The translations under genes were made by a program, and so were the position numbers. The notes beneath the pieces were generated by a model that ran no database searches, was not told the origin of the DNA, and was given only the letters and a program-made list of their open reading frames with translations. 64,000 bases of DNA from Azolla caroliniana (lineage: Eukaryota; Polypodiophyta): contig JBHGNT010000010.1 of assembly GCA_043228905.1 (NCBI GenBank), positions 7,998,001 through 8,062,000 on the forward strand, in the 5' to 3' direction. Positions 1-11,577 of the stretch are shown piece after piece; position 1 is the stretch's first letter; each line of letters starts with the position of its first letter.

Positions 1-2582
1 GAATCGGACCGACCATAGACGAGTTCGCGGAGGCCTTCGCCGGATGGTCGATTTACTCGGTCGGTGATCTGTACTCGGGGTACGACCAGTTCCAGCTAGC
101 CGTGGAGAGTAGAGACATTACGACGATGCGAACTCCCCTCGGCCTAGTGCGAATGTGTACCCTGCCACAAGGAGGGACCAACTCGGTGGCCCACATGGTG
201 AATGCAATGAACAAGGTCCTGAGGGATTGCATCCCGGACATCACCATGCCATTTCTAGACGACATTCCGATCAAGGGGTGCCCGGTAGAAGAGAAGGACG
301 CAACACTCGGACCGGACGGATGCCGGCGATTCGTGGCAACACACATCGACGACTGCGAGAAGGTGCTACAAAGGCTAGAGGATGCGAGGCTCACCTTCTC
401 CGGGGAGAAATTGGCCTTCGGGCAAACAGAAATCCTGGTGGTCGGACACCTATGTGGACCATATGGCCGGAAGCCGTCTCCGGCAAAGGTAGAAGCCATC
501 TCCGCGATGAAGACCGACTGTAGCTCGGTTACGGAAGTTCAGAGGTTCCTGGGGGCATGCGCATTCTACCACATATGGATCCCGCATTACGCCCACGTTG
601 CGGAGCCGCTATACGGGTTGCTGAAGAAAAGGCGAAAATTCGAGTGGCGAGACGAGCACACGGAGTCGGTCCGGAAGCTGAAGGAAGCTCTTGCGGCAGC
701 ACCGACGCTCCGGAAGGCTGTCTACGAGAAGGGTACCCCGGTATACATAACGGTGGATACGAGTCCGACCGGGATCGGATGGGTCGTCAACCAAGAAGAC
801 GGGGACGGTATTCGGTCCCCGATCCAATTCTGCGCGAAGGTCCTCAGTGAGCGACAGCGAGGGTACGCCCAGGTTAAACGTGAACTCTGGGGTATCGTTT
901 CGGCAATAAAGGCCGACAAAGACTACCTGATCGGGATGGAAGTGATTATCGAGACGGATTGCCTGCCAATTCTCGGCATGGTTTCCGGATGCGCGACACC
1001 GGACCTGGCGATGCTCAGGTGGATAGCGTACATCAAGTCCCTGGATCCGGAAATACGGCACATTTCCGGAAAGGACAATGCCATGGCCAACATGCTTTCG
1101 AGGGCGAGGTTTGATGATGAGGGCGGCATGGTTTTGGAGGACGAAGAAGTCGGCGTGGACTTCTTCGAGGCGGCGTACGTGACGACCGATGGGACGAGCA
1201 CTCCGGCACTTAACGACTTCGACGAGAGCAAGTACGACGGCGAGTGGCTCCAGATTGGTGGATTTTTGAGGACAATGACGCCGGATGCGTCATGGACGAA
1301 GGACGAGGCCAACCGGATCCGGAAGAAAGCTTACTGATTCTTTCTCCGGGATGGATACTTATGGAAGCACCCGGAGAAGAGGAACGACGTCCCGCTCTGG
1401 GTGGTGGCGATGAAGGAAGAACAAGGGGAGCTGCTGACGGCCTACCACGACAACCCTTGGGCTGGACACCGTGGAACGTGGGCCACGTTCGAGAAGATAA
1501 AGGGGAAGTACTGGTGGCCGGGACTGTACAGGGACGTGCATCGGTTCGTGACAACTTGCGAGAGCTGTCAGATGCACTCCATAGTCCGACATCGGGACGG
1601 GCTTCACCCTACGTACCCTCCGACCATCCACTTCAAATGGATGGTAGACCTGGTGACGATGCCGATAGGAGTAGGACAGATGCGGTATCTGGTCCTGGCT
1701 CGGGAAGATCTGACGAACCAGGTGGAAGGCCGGGCCCTTCAGAACAAGACGACCGTGGCCGTATGTCGGTTCCTGATCGAGGACGTGATATGCCGGTACG
1801 GGTGCGTCGGGAAGATCGTGGCTGATCGCGGGGAGTTGGACGCCGAAGAGGCCGAGGAGCTGTTCGACCGGTTAGGAGTCAAGCTCTCGCTTACCACTAC
1901 GTACAATCCGGAGGCGAATGGAAAGGTGGAGCGCGGACACGGACCGATCGTCAAGGCGTTAGTTCGGGCATGCGGGGGTCAAGTCGGGAACTGGCCGCGG
2001 CTGCTGCCTTACGCGTTGTGGGCTGACCGAACTACGCACAGTTCGGTAACCGGATTCATGCCGACAGAGCTCATGTTTGGGCAGAAGCCGATCATGCCGA
2101 TGGAACGTACAATCTTCTCATGGGCAACCGTGAACTGGAGAGACGAGATGAGCCGGGAGGAACTATTGGCGGCGCACATACGTCAGCTCGAGCGAAGGCC
2201 GGAAGACGTGGAGCAGGCTGCGAGAAAGCTTCGGGAAGCAAGGATGAGGAACAAAGCCCGGTTCGACCGAACGCACCGGCTCCGACTGAAGAAGATCGAG
2301 GAAGGCGACTGGGTGCTAGTCTACGACAGCAGCCTCGACAACCAGCACTGAGCAACACAGAAGTTCGCAAGAAGGTGGTTCGGGCCTTACATGGTACAAA
2401 GCGCCAACGACAACGGGACGTACCATCTGGCGGAACTCGACGGCACGAGAATGGCGATACCGGTAGTTGGGAAGCGGATCAAAGCGTTCAAGAAGCGTCA
2501 CGACGACGAGCCGGATCCGGTTGACCTGGACCGCGACGACGAACGATCCGAAACCGAGGAAGAACCGACGGGCGGGGAATGA
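1..2582 (+). pseudogene. pol: Gypsy A pol: reverse transcriptase, RNase H, integrase
   Basis: One frame runs from the window edge to 2582, interrupted by TGA at 1335-1337 and 2349-2351. At both places element B has CGA (Arg), so these look like CpG decay. RT shows LYSGYDQFQL, TMRTPLG, LPQG and the catalytic FLDDI near 247-267. RNase H starts near 735 with VDTSPTGIGW and ends near 1100 (ISGKDNAMAN). Integrase follows: an HHCC zinc-binding region (AYHDNPWAGH, TTCESCQ), then Asp in WMVDLVT, Asp in VADRGEL and Glu in NGKVERG. The tail has the WFGPY segment and an acidic end. I see no chromodomain. The RT motifs AHMVNAMNKVL and FLDDIPIKGC resemble gypsy elements I know from fungi; this lineage call is from memory, not from a search. 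Confidence 0.88.
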
Positions 2583-2642
2583 AGACTGGACCGGTTTTCT
2601 CCGTCCCAGCTCAATTGGGCGCATGCCGGTGGATGCGCGGTT

Positions 2643-2655
2643 AGGTGGGGGCGGA
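2643..2655 (+). other. Polypurine tract of element A
   Basis: A purine-rich run (AGGTGGGGGCGGA) sits immediately upstream of the LTR start TGTCGTG. This is the expected plus-strand primer position. The same motif adjoins the 3' LTR of element B on the other strand. Confidence 0.7.
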
Positions 2656-3240
2656 TGTCGTGAAGAAAACCGTCCACAAGCGGAATCGGTGCACCGGAGC
2701 GTAGGAACCGGCTCTTCATGCACGATCCTCGGTAGGTAGGAAGTTAATAGGAAACGACTCCTTCCTTGCCTATAAAAGGAGGGAGATGAGGAGGGGAATA
2801 GGGATCGCGAAGTAAGAGAGGACGAAGTGCTGTCGGATTGTGGGCCGAAGGCTTCTCTCTCTTCCAAACTCCATAGCTTCTTTCTGTGCAGGTTTCGGGA
2901 GGCTCGCGCTGCTCTGAGGAAAGCCCGAGTGCTTCCGGCAGCACCTCCCACCTACTCCTTTCTTTCTGTGCGTTTACGAACAGGCATCGGCATCTGTTCG
3001 CTGGCATGTTCGGTTGTAACCGACTTCGTGTTCTTGTTGTTTGTCTTTGTTAATACATACATACATTTGTGTCTCTCTGTGTCGGTGTCCCACTCGCGTC
3101 TTTGTGTCGAAGGGCCGTGTCCCTATGGATCTATGCTCGCACCTAGTGGGTCTCTTCCCTTCTCCTTTCTCTCTTGCTCTTCGGTACAAGACCCCCGAGG
3201 TCCCGCCTCATTCCACGCATCTGCGAGGAATACCTCGACA
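2656..3240 (+). repeat. 3' LTR of gypsy element A
   Basis: The repeat starts TGTCGTG and ends CTCGACA, a near-perfect terminal inverted pair with TG...CA. It is homologous to the two LTRs of element B (7803-8426 and 13749-14400). A TATA box lies at 2771-2778. The last 50 bases (around CAAGACCCCCGAGG) match the ends of the B LTRs. Confidence 0.85.
2771..2778 (+). promoter_or_regulatory. TATA box in LTR of element A
   Basis: TATAAAAG occurs about 115 bases into the LTR. The equivalent motif is present in the LTRs of element B. It is the likely core promoter of the family, although in a 3' LTR it would drive flanking DNA. Confidence 0.6.
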
Positions 3241-3264
3241 GCGGGTGAAGCAAAGTCTGCGTAC

Positions 3265-4970
3265 CGACATAGGAAATATCCACACCGACCAAAGCTATAA
3301 CGCCACTGTACGCGAAGGAAATTAATATGCTGGAAGGACTGGATGATACAGAGTAGAAGCGTACCTCAACGAAAACCTACGAATAATACCACTATTCGAA
3401 ATCGACGTTCTCAAGGTTGCTAATGAGTACGCCCCAACAAGTACGCTCCAAGAAGAGGAGTACGAACCCGATCCCGAGTCTATGTTGGAGCTAAGCAAAG
3501 CATGAGAAGCGTTCGAGAAAGAAATGGAAATCTCGCAAAGGGTTACCGTGTCAGCATTGGAGGAGATTAATGTCGGAACCACGGAGGTCCCACGACTATT
3601 GTCAATCGCTAAGGACTTGAGGCCAACGGAGAAAACGGCCATGATGGAGCTGCTTCGAGATTTGAAGGATGGTTTTGCATGGTCACATGAGGACATGAAA
3701 GGCTTGGGCTCAAAATTCTATCAACACAAGATTAACTTGGCCACGAATGCGAAATCGGTGCAGCTGTGACGCTATCGCATGAACCCAAATTACGCGGCCC
3801 ACGTAAAGGAAGAAATTGACAAGCTCTTGAAAGCAAGGTTCATCCTACCAGTCAATATAGACCACATGGTTGAGTCTGATAGTCGTGGTACCAAAGAAAA
3901 ATGGGGAAATACGCGTGTGTGTTGATTACCGGAAACTAAACGTCGTTACGATTACAGACGTGTTTCCCTTATCGTTTACAGATAGCGTACTAGATGTGGT
4001 CGCGGGCCATGTCATGTATAATTTCTTGGATGGCTTTAGCGGATACAATCAAGTACACATACACCCAAATGATCAAGAGAAGACTGCGTTCGTCACGGAC
4101 TGGGGAGTGTTCGTCGCTGTAGTAATGATGTTCGGGCTGAAGACGCCCCCCGCCACCTTCCAACGGATGATTACGGAGATTTTTGGTGAATATATACCTC
4201 CTTTTATGCAAGTTTTCCTTGACGAATTCGTGGTGTATGGGACGCGAGGAAAACATTTGGGCCATTTATGACTTTGTTTTGGAACGATGTTGTACCTCAT
4301 GCCTCAGCCTTAATCCGGCTAAATGCGCATTTGGGGTCACCACTGGAGCACTTCTCAGTCACATAGTAAGGAGGGGATAGCGGTAGATCCCAACAAAATT
4401 CGGGCGATCATTGAAGCAAAAACTCCCAGTAACGCAAAAGCCCTTAGTCACTTCCTCGGGCAAATTTCGCGACTCCCCTGCACGCCGCATTACATTATAC
4501 TCTGTTCAAATGGACGGCAATAGAAGACAAGGTATACGAGGTTCTTAAAATAATGTTGACCCAAGCGCCCATCGTACAACCCCAAGATTGGACTCGATCA
4601 TTCCATGTGTTTGTGGATGCCTCGGAAATTGCAATCGGTAGCGCGCTAATGCAGCTTACCGAGCCCAATTGGTACCGATCGGTCTACTACTCCAGTCGTA
4701 AATTATCAAATGCAGAACATAATTATTCAACGACTGAGTGTGAAGCCCTGGGGATGATCTACAACATAAACAAATTCCGACATTACTTACTAGGGCGGAA
4801 ATTCACGTTTCATGTGGACCACACGACGCCACTCTAGTTAGTCGAGAAGCAAGCATTAACGGGGAAATTGGCCAGATGGATGCTATTACTCCAGGAATTT
4901 GATTTCACGATCCAACGTCGGCCAGGCATGCAGTACACCGTAGCCGATTTTCTAAGTAGAATTAGATAAC
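3265..4970 (+). pseudogene. pol: Gypsy C protease-end, reverse transcriptase and RNase H remnant
   Basis: A decayed copy of the D polyprotein. From about 3320 the reading matches the post-protease linker of D (EINMLEGLDD, IIPLFEIDVLKV), then DMKGLGSKFYQHKINL up to a TGA at 3767-3769. RT continues after frame changes (3870-4271): VVPKKNGEIRVCVDYRKLN, FLDGFSGYNQV, MFGLKTPPATFQ and a catalytic box that reads FLDEF near 4216 instead of FLDDF, so one catalytic Asp is replaced by Glu. Further frames carry SHFLGQISR (about 4445). RNase H at 4553-4837 shows FVDASEIAIGSAL, TECEALGMIYNINKFRHYLLG and VDHTTPL, ending in TAG. Several stops and frameshifts make this non-functional. Confidence 0.8.
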
Positions 4971-5027
4971 GGCGACGACACAATCAAACAAGGTGATGAT
5001 TTCCCCGACGCGGATATTCTCCGGGTT

Positions 5028-6399
5028 GCGACTACAACATCACTAGACGAGAAATTTTTTCCAGATCGATGGCTGATGGAGATGACCTATTTCTTGACAA
5101 CGGGACTGCCACCACCACAGCTACGGATGGATGAAAAGAAAAGACTGGTAGTACGGAGTCGCAATTTCTGCTTACTGGAGGGAGTGCTATATCATAAAGG
5201 AAGTGATGGTATATGGAGGCACGGTATACAGTAGGATGAGAAGGAGGCAGTGTTATGCGAAGCTCACTACGGAACGGCAAGAGGCCATTATGCAAGCAAC
5301 ATTACGGCCCGAAAAGTATGGCAAGTAGGCCTTTGGTGGCCAACTACACAAAAGACGCGTATAAATATTGTAAAGAGTGCGACCTCTACCAATGCTTGGG
5401 CCAACCTATGGAGCTCGCATGAATGCCTCACTAGTCGGTGCTTCCGCTTGACCCTTTCCAAAAATGGGGTCTCGATTTTGTCGGCCCCTTTACTCCGGCA
5501 GCAGCATGAATAGGTAATAAATATATTCTAGTCTCCACAGATTATTGCACAAAGTGGGTAGAAGCGAAAGTGTTACGAGATAATACCGCGGCATCTACGA
5601 CGAAGATCTTCTATGAACAGATTTGGTGCCGTTTTGGCTTCCCAATAGAACTCATAAGTGATCAAAGGAGCCATTTTTTAAATACGGTTATCCACAAGCT
5701 CACAAAACATTATGCCGTAGTACATAAGAAGAGTACGCCGTATTACCCTTAGCCGAATGGATTAACGGAATCAACGAACAAGAAGTTGCAGACCATCATG
5801 AAAAAGATCGTTAATGAGAATAGAATGGATTGGGATACAAAGTTGCATAGTGCCTTGTGGGCTTACAGAATGAGCTATAAAACCAACATACAATCCACTC
5901 TCTTCCGACTAGTGTTCGGGCTGGAAGCCGTAATGCCCATTGAATTTCAGGTCCCCAGCTTGCGGATTCAAGTACGCGAAAGATTGTCGGAAGGACGGTC
6001 TGAGCAAATCCGATTGCAACAATTACTTGAATTAGGCGAAACTCGAGTCTGCAGTATGGCAATACTAGAACATGAGCAGCGAAGGCGTAAAGCATTCGTA
6101 GATCGGCGTCGAGGCACGAGTGACAAACACTTCAAAATTGGGAAAGTCGTGCTAGTCTTCCAAACCCGCATGGGCCAAATGCTGGGGAAACTACGATTCT
6201 GTTGACAAGGATATATTGGATAATAGGAGTGGAAAACGAAACCTTTCAATTAGGCGCCCTTGCAGGCGGAATACTACGGCAAAAGGTGAATGGGTTCTGC
6301 TTGAAGCCGTATTTGGGACCTACACCCCCGAATCTATTTTACGCCATAAATGTTATTGTAGCTGGGTTCCGCACCAACCAGTAGCTGGGGCCCACTTGT
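5028..6399 (+). pseudogene. pol: Gypsy C integrase remnant
   Basis: Integrase of element C, broken in several frames. The zinc-binding region begins CEAHYGTARGHYASN (about 5255). The core shows STDYCTKWVEAK (about 5535), IELISDQRSHF (about 5650) and, after an in-frame TAG at 5751, GLTESTNKKLQTIMKKIVNENR, giving the D, D, E positions. The C-terminal part 5786-6205 includes FGLEAVMPIEFQVPSLR and GKVVLVFQTRMGQM. The end of the pol homology is near 6385, matching the end of D pol at 32048. It is the same family as D but much more diverged at the DNA level. Confidence 0.8.
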
Positions 6400-6538
6400 A
6401 AGAATGTAACAGTAATATTGTACTTTACCGTTAGAAAAAAAAAGGAAAAAAAAGAAAAAAGAGAAGATATTGCACGGTCTGCGACACTCGTGTGCCCTAA
6501 CCACTAATCACTCCTCACACGATCCTTGCCACGCTAGT
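6400..6538 (+). other. Purine-rich spacer between pol and extra ORF of C
   Basis: About 140 bases with no coding similarity that I can see. A strongly purine-rich run of A and G occupies about 6431-6466. The equivalent position in D (31821-32047) is also non-coding and AT-rich. It could be a leader for a subgenomic or spliced message, but I see no proof of that. Confidence 0.4.
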
Positions 6539-7802
6539 ATGCTGATACCTATCCCCTCAGCACTGCATCAATGGCTTCTGGAAAAGGGATTTGAAGGTTA
6601 CATCAAGGTACCAGAGGCGCCACCGCACCCCGATGCTCGAGAAAGCGCTAAAAAGCTGAATGTCGACACAGTTACAAACGCCAACATAAAAAAGAAGTTG
6701 GGTTTGATGGTGATAGAGAGAAAAACACTTCGAGATTCCCCCTATAGAGGACTTGGAGAAATATTTCGGAGAGTACTCAACCTCTACCAAGGCGTACAGG
6801 ACGAAGGATATCCCAAATTCTTTTTTCCGGGATGTAGCGAAGTTCCTGTTAGAAGTCAGATGTGTCCACATCAATGCCTACGGGATGCCAAAGCAGAAGG
6901 CAAGCATCATCATCGACACATTCGAGGGACGCGTTGTGGATTGGGGGGTAATCACGAGACCGACGCTACGAGAGGGCCGACACGCATTTCAAGTCGGGCA
7001 GAAGCTGCACCCAATAATACAACAATACTTAACTGTACTGTTCCCACCTCGAGGTCTCCTCGCCCCAGACACGAGCAGACCTATGCCTCCACCACGGTCT
7101 GCAAAATGGCGATTGGCGGATCTCGCAACGATGGAATGGGAGGAAGAGCCGAACCTTTCCACCATTGAAGAAACACCGCGACAAGCAGCGCTGCAGGACA
7201 ATCGCGCTGATTCCGGGGAAACGCAAAACACAACCGGACAGAAGGAACAAGAGCCGAATCACGGTAGTCCCAGGCCTAAGTGCCGAAGGCTAGATCGGAA
7301 GGATGATCGCGGACTGGTAAAGGATACAACCACACCGATCGAAAATTCTACCCCCACAGAACCCACGACCACATTAGAACTGATCCGTGAGCCGCATCCA
7401 ATCATAATGGCACAATCGTAACGTGGAAAAGGCGTGCTTATGGTAGAAAGTGAAGTGTTACACTATCCGGGCATTTCGGATATGGCCCATGAGTTCGACG
7501 CGTTGTTACAATTCGAGACGATATATGAACTCATGGAATTCCTAGCAACACAGCAGATCAAGGTGTCCTAGCGAATGGCCGAGGAGCACGCCGAACAACA
7601 GATGATTGAGCGTGCACTAACACAGATGGCGGAGAGCAAAGATGAGGGTCCACTAGCGAAAGTGGGCCGGAAACGTAATGTAGGGTCCGGCGGGTTGGAA
7701 TTGAATTGCCTCCCTTGAATGCTACCTTAGTGGAGGTTCATTGGGAGTTAGTAAAAGTGAGGACCTAACACAGGACTATCACGTGTTAGCCGACTGACAC
7801 AT
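6539..7802 (+). pseudogene. Element C extra ORF, N-terminal part (unknown function)
   Basis: An ORF downstream of pol, starting MLIPIPSALHQWLLEKG at 6539. A frameshift lies near 6750, after which the frame continues through YFGEYSTSTKAYRTK, FRDVAKFLLEVRCV, AYGMPKQKASIII and VVDWGVITRPTLREG to a TAA at 7419-7421. The same frame then continues with FDALLQFETIYELMEFLA and RMAEEHAEQQM, so the ORF is one protein broken by nonsense codons. All these blocks align in order with the extra ORF of D (29058-31820, - strand). It is neither gag nor pol, and I know no family for it. Element B is inserted at 7802. It resembles in position the env-like or additional ORFs of Athila/Tat elements. Confidence 0.7.
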
Positions 7803-8426
7803 TGTCGCGTTACTACGCGCGTGCGTGGAGAAACGAGGCGGGACCACCGGGGTCTTGAACCGAAGAGCAGGTGATAGAAGGGGAAAGAGAAAGAGAGAGA
7901 CGCCCGGTTACGTATGAGCAAAGAAACACAGAGACACGACCTGTCAACGCGGAAGACACGAATGGACACAGAGACAGAGAGACACGAATGTTTGTATATT
8001 AACGAATGACACATAAACAACAGAGCACGCGAGCGGTTAGAACCGAACAGGCCGGCGAACAGATGCCGATGCCTGCTCGTCTGCGCACGAAAGGGGATAG
8101 GATGGAGGTGCTGCCGGAAGCACACGGGCGTTCCTCGAAGCAGCGCGAGCCTCCCAAAAACTTGCAGAGAAGAGCGATGGAGAACGAACAGAGGAGAAGC
8201 GTTCGCAAAAAAAAATGCCCCTTTTCCCCCCCCGTCTCCCTCTCTTTTATAGCTTCAAGAAGGGAGCCGTTTCCCTCATTAACTTCCTACCTACCGAATC
8301 TAACTACCTAGGATATACCTTTGTACCTAATCCTCTATTATATACATTAAAGGGCGCACACGCGTGAAGAGCCGGTTCACGCGCGCTATGCACCGATTAC
8401 GCTAAGGGACGGTTTTCTTCACGACA
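7803..8426 (-). repeat. 3' LTR of gypsy element B
   Basis: Read on the + strand it runs from TGTCGCG to CACGACA. It matches the other B LTR (13749-14400) nearly throughout but lacks about 28 bases (near 8193, between GCGTTCG and the A-run). That explains 624 against 652 bp. The adjoining CCGCCCCCACCT at 8430 is the polypurine tract read in reverse. Confidence 0.88.
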
Positions 8427-11400
8427 TCCGCCCCCACCTAACCGCGCATCCACCGGTATGTGCCAAAATTGGGTTCTGGTTGGAGAAAACCGGTCCGGGT
8501 TCCGGTTCCTCGTCCATCGGTTCATCCTCCGTTTCGGACTATTCGTCGTCGCTGTCTAGGCCTCTTAGATCCGGTTCGCCGATGTGGCGATTCTTGAACG
8601 CTTTTATCCGCTTCCCTGCTACCGGTATCGCCATCCTCGTACCGTCGAGTTCCGCCAGGTGATACGTCTCGTTGTCGTTGGTGCTCGTTACCACGTAAGG
8701 CCCGAACCACCGCTTTGCAAACTTCCGTGTTGCTCGGTGCTGGTTGTCGAGGCTGTTGTTGTAGACTAGCACCCAGTCGCCTTCCTCGATTTTCTTTGGT
8801 CGGAGCTGGTGCGTTCGGTCGAACCGGGCTTTGTTCCTCATCCTCGCCGTCCGAAGTCTCTCCGCCGCTCGTTGCACGTCCTCTGGCGTCCGCTCGAGCT
8901 GCCGTATACGCGCCGCTAGCAGTTCTTCCCGGCTCATCTCGTCTCTCCAGTCCACTGTCGCCCAAGAGGAGATCGTTCTTTCCATCGACATGATCGGCTT
9001 CTGTTCGCATCTGCCCTACGCCCATCGGCATCGTCACCAAATCTACCATCCATTTGAAGTGGATGGCCGGAGGGTATGTAGGGTGAAGCCCGTCCCGATG
9101 TCGGACTATGGAGTGTATTTGACAACTCTCACAAGTTGTCACGAACCGATGCACGTCCCGGTATAGTCCCGGTCACCATCACTTCCCCTTTAGTTTCTCG
9201 AACGTGGTCCACGTCCCACGGTGTCCAGCCTAGGGGCTGTCATGGTAGGCCTTCAGCAACTCCTCCTGTTCCTCCTGCATCGCCACTACTCGGAGCGGGA
9301 TGCCGTTTCTCTTCTTCGGGTGCTTCCACAAGTATCCGTCCCGGAGAAAGAATCGGTATGCTTTCTTCCGGATCCGGTTGGCCTCATTCTTTGTCCATGA
9401 CGCGTCCGGCGTCATCGTCCTCAAGAATCCCCCAATCTGCAGCCACTCCCCGTCGTACTTGCTCTCGTTGAAATCGTTAAGCACCGGAGTGCTCCTCCGC
9501 TCGGTTGTTATGTAAGCCGCCTCGAAGAAGTCCACGCCGACTTCCTCGTCCTCCGAAACCATGCCGCCCTCGTCGTCAAATCGCGCCCTCGAAAGCATGT
9601 CGGCCATGGCATTGTCTTTCCCGGAAATGTGTCGTATTTCCGGATCCAGGGACTTCATGTACGCTATCCACCCGAGCAATTCCAGGTCTGGGGTTGCGCA
9701 TCCGGAAACCATGCCGAGAATCGGCAGGCAGTCCGTCTCGATAATCACCTTTGTCCCGATCAGATAGTCTTTATCGGCCTTCACCGCCGAAACTTGGGCG
9801 TATCCTCGTTGTCGCTCGCTGAGGACCTTCGCGCCGAATCGAATTGGGAACCGAATGCCGTCCTCATCTTCTTGGTTGACGACCCATCCGATCCCGGTCA
9901 GACTTGTATCTACCGTTATGTAGATGGGAGTGCCTTTCTCGTAGACAGCCTTCCGGAGTGCCGGAGCTGCAGCAAGAGCCTCCTTCATCTTTCGGACCGA
10001 CTCCGTATGCTCGTCTCGCCACTCGAATTTTCGCCCCTTTTTTAGCAACCCGTATAGAGGCTCGGCAACGTGGGCGTAATGCGGGATCCATATGTGGTAG
10101 AACACGCATGCTCCCAAGAACCTCCGTACCTCCGTGACCGAGTTACAGTCGGGCTTCATTGCGGAGATGGCTTCCACCTTAGCTGGAGACGGTTTCCGGC
10201 CATACGGTCCGCATAGATGTCCAACGACCATGATCTCTGATTGCTCGAAGGCCGATTTCTCCCCGGAGAAGGTGAGCCTCGCGTCCTCTAGCCTCTGCAG
10301 CACCCTCTCGCAGTCGTCAATGTGTGTCGCCACGAATTTCCGGCATCCGTCCGGTCCGATCATTTCGTCCTTTTCCTCCACCGGACATCCCTTGATCGGG
10401 ATGTCGTCCAAGAATGGCATGGTGATGTCCAGGATACAATCCTCAGCACCTTGTTCATCGCATTCACCATGTGGGCCACCGAGTTCATCCCTCCTTGTGG
10501 CAGGGTACACATCCGGACTAGGCTGAGAGGAGTCCGCATCGTCGTAATGTCTCTGCTCTCTACGGCTAGTTGGAACAGATCGTACCCCGAGTACAGATCA
10601 CCGACCGAGTAGATCGACCTTCCAGTGAAGGCCTCCGCGAACTCGTCTATCGTTGGTCCGATTCCTGCGTTCCGAATGGTCACTCTGTTGACCGGTTGCA
10701 GGTCTTGAATGAAGCACAACGTCCTGTTCTTCTTCGGTACGGTAAACCACCGGTTTGAGTACGGGGCACTCGACGGTTCGAGGATGCCCATATCGACTTT
10801 CTGCCTCAACAGCTCCATCAGCTCCGGGATGTGAGCTCTCGGTACCGGAATTGGTTTGAGATTCCACGGCACATGCGGTACCGTGAATATCACCATCGGC
10901 TTCACGACTGTCGGGTCTACGCACCCGATCTCTTCCGGTGAGAATGCGAAGGCTTTCCCGTGCCTTCCGAGCATTCTCCGAAACCGGTCTTCTTCCGCCG
11001 GCAGTAGGAACCCGCCCCCACCGATTTTGAGCTCCCGTAGCGTTCTGTCGGTGAAGGTGTGTCCTATGCAGGCCGGATCTCGTAAACTGGGGTCCGACGC
11101 GACCCCCTTGATTCGCAACTCGCTGCCCTCTGGTAAGGGTGCCGCGACTGGCCTTACCTTCCGGTCCATAGTCTTGTACTTCGTGTTAACCCAGGCCGTC
11201 CCATCCGACTCGAGCCCCCGACTGAAGTCCGCGATGACTTCGTACATCTCTTCTAAATAAACCGGTATTGTCTGGTCCTCTTTAAGGCCCTCTCCGACCA
11301 CCTCCCGCAATATTCCCAAGGTATCGTCGAAGGAGACTGCCTCCACAGCTCCGTTGATTTCCTCGCTGGGCCCGAGAACTCCGCACGCCCGAAGTCGCTC

Positions 11401-11577
11401 TTCCGCCCTTGTCTTTTCTCGGCCAACGACGCCAACTATCGTACACCCTCTGTTGTCGGGAGAAACAAAACTTCCTACTTATGGTACAAGGTTTCTTCGG
11501 TTTCGCCTCTATCGTACATTTGTGGGGTTTTCCCGGAGTGTCCGGACTATCGCGGCCCCACGCCTTGACAGCCCTCT
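8427..11577 (-). pseudogene. pol: Gypsy B pol: RT, RNase H and deleted integrase
   Basis: Reading leftwards, the pol frame continues from the protease. RT starts about 11346 with LREVVGEGLKEDQTIPVYL, passes VPKKNRTLCFIQDLQPVNR and LYSGYDLFQLAVESRDI, then shifts frame near 10446 where A has GGG and B has GG. The frame 10510-9230 carries FLDDIPIKGC, RNase H (VDTSLTGIGWVVN, ISGKDNAMADML) and ends at TAG 9230-9232, where A has TGG. Integrase keeps its N-terminal zinc region and VDLVTMPMGVGQMR. It then jumps directly to the segment matching A position about 2087, losing the second Asp and the Glu. The tail (8991-8539) ends with acidic residues like A. B therefore cannot make a working integrase. 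Confidence 0.85.

Larger units (their letters stand above)
1..3240 (+). mobile_element. Element A: fungal-type Ty3/gypsy retrotransposon, 3' part
   Basis: This is the 3' half of a Ty3/gypsy element; the 5' half lies left of the window. It holds pol (RT, RNase H, integrase), a polypurine tract and a complete 3' LTR ending at 3240. Domain order RT-RH-IN is the gypsy order. It is closely related to element B on the opposite strand, which supplies the missing gag and protease. The flank from 3241 continues as gypsy C, so A appears to be inserted in C. The target-site duplication cannot be tested because the left end is absent. Confidence 0.9.
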
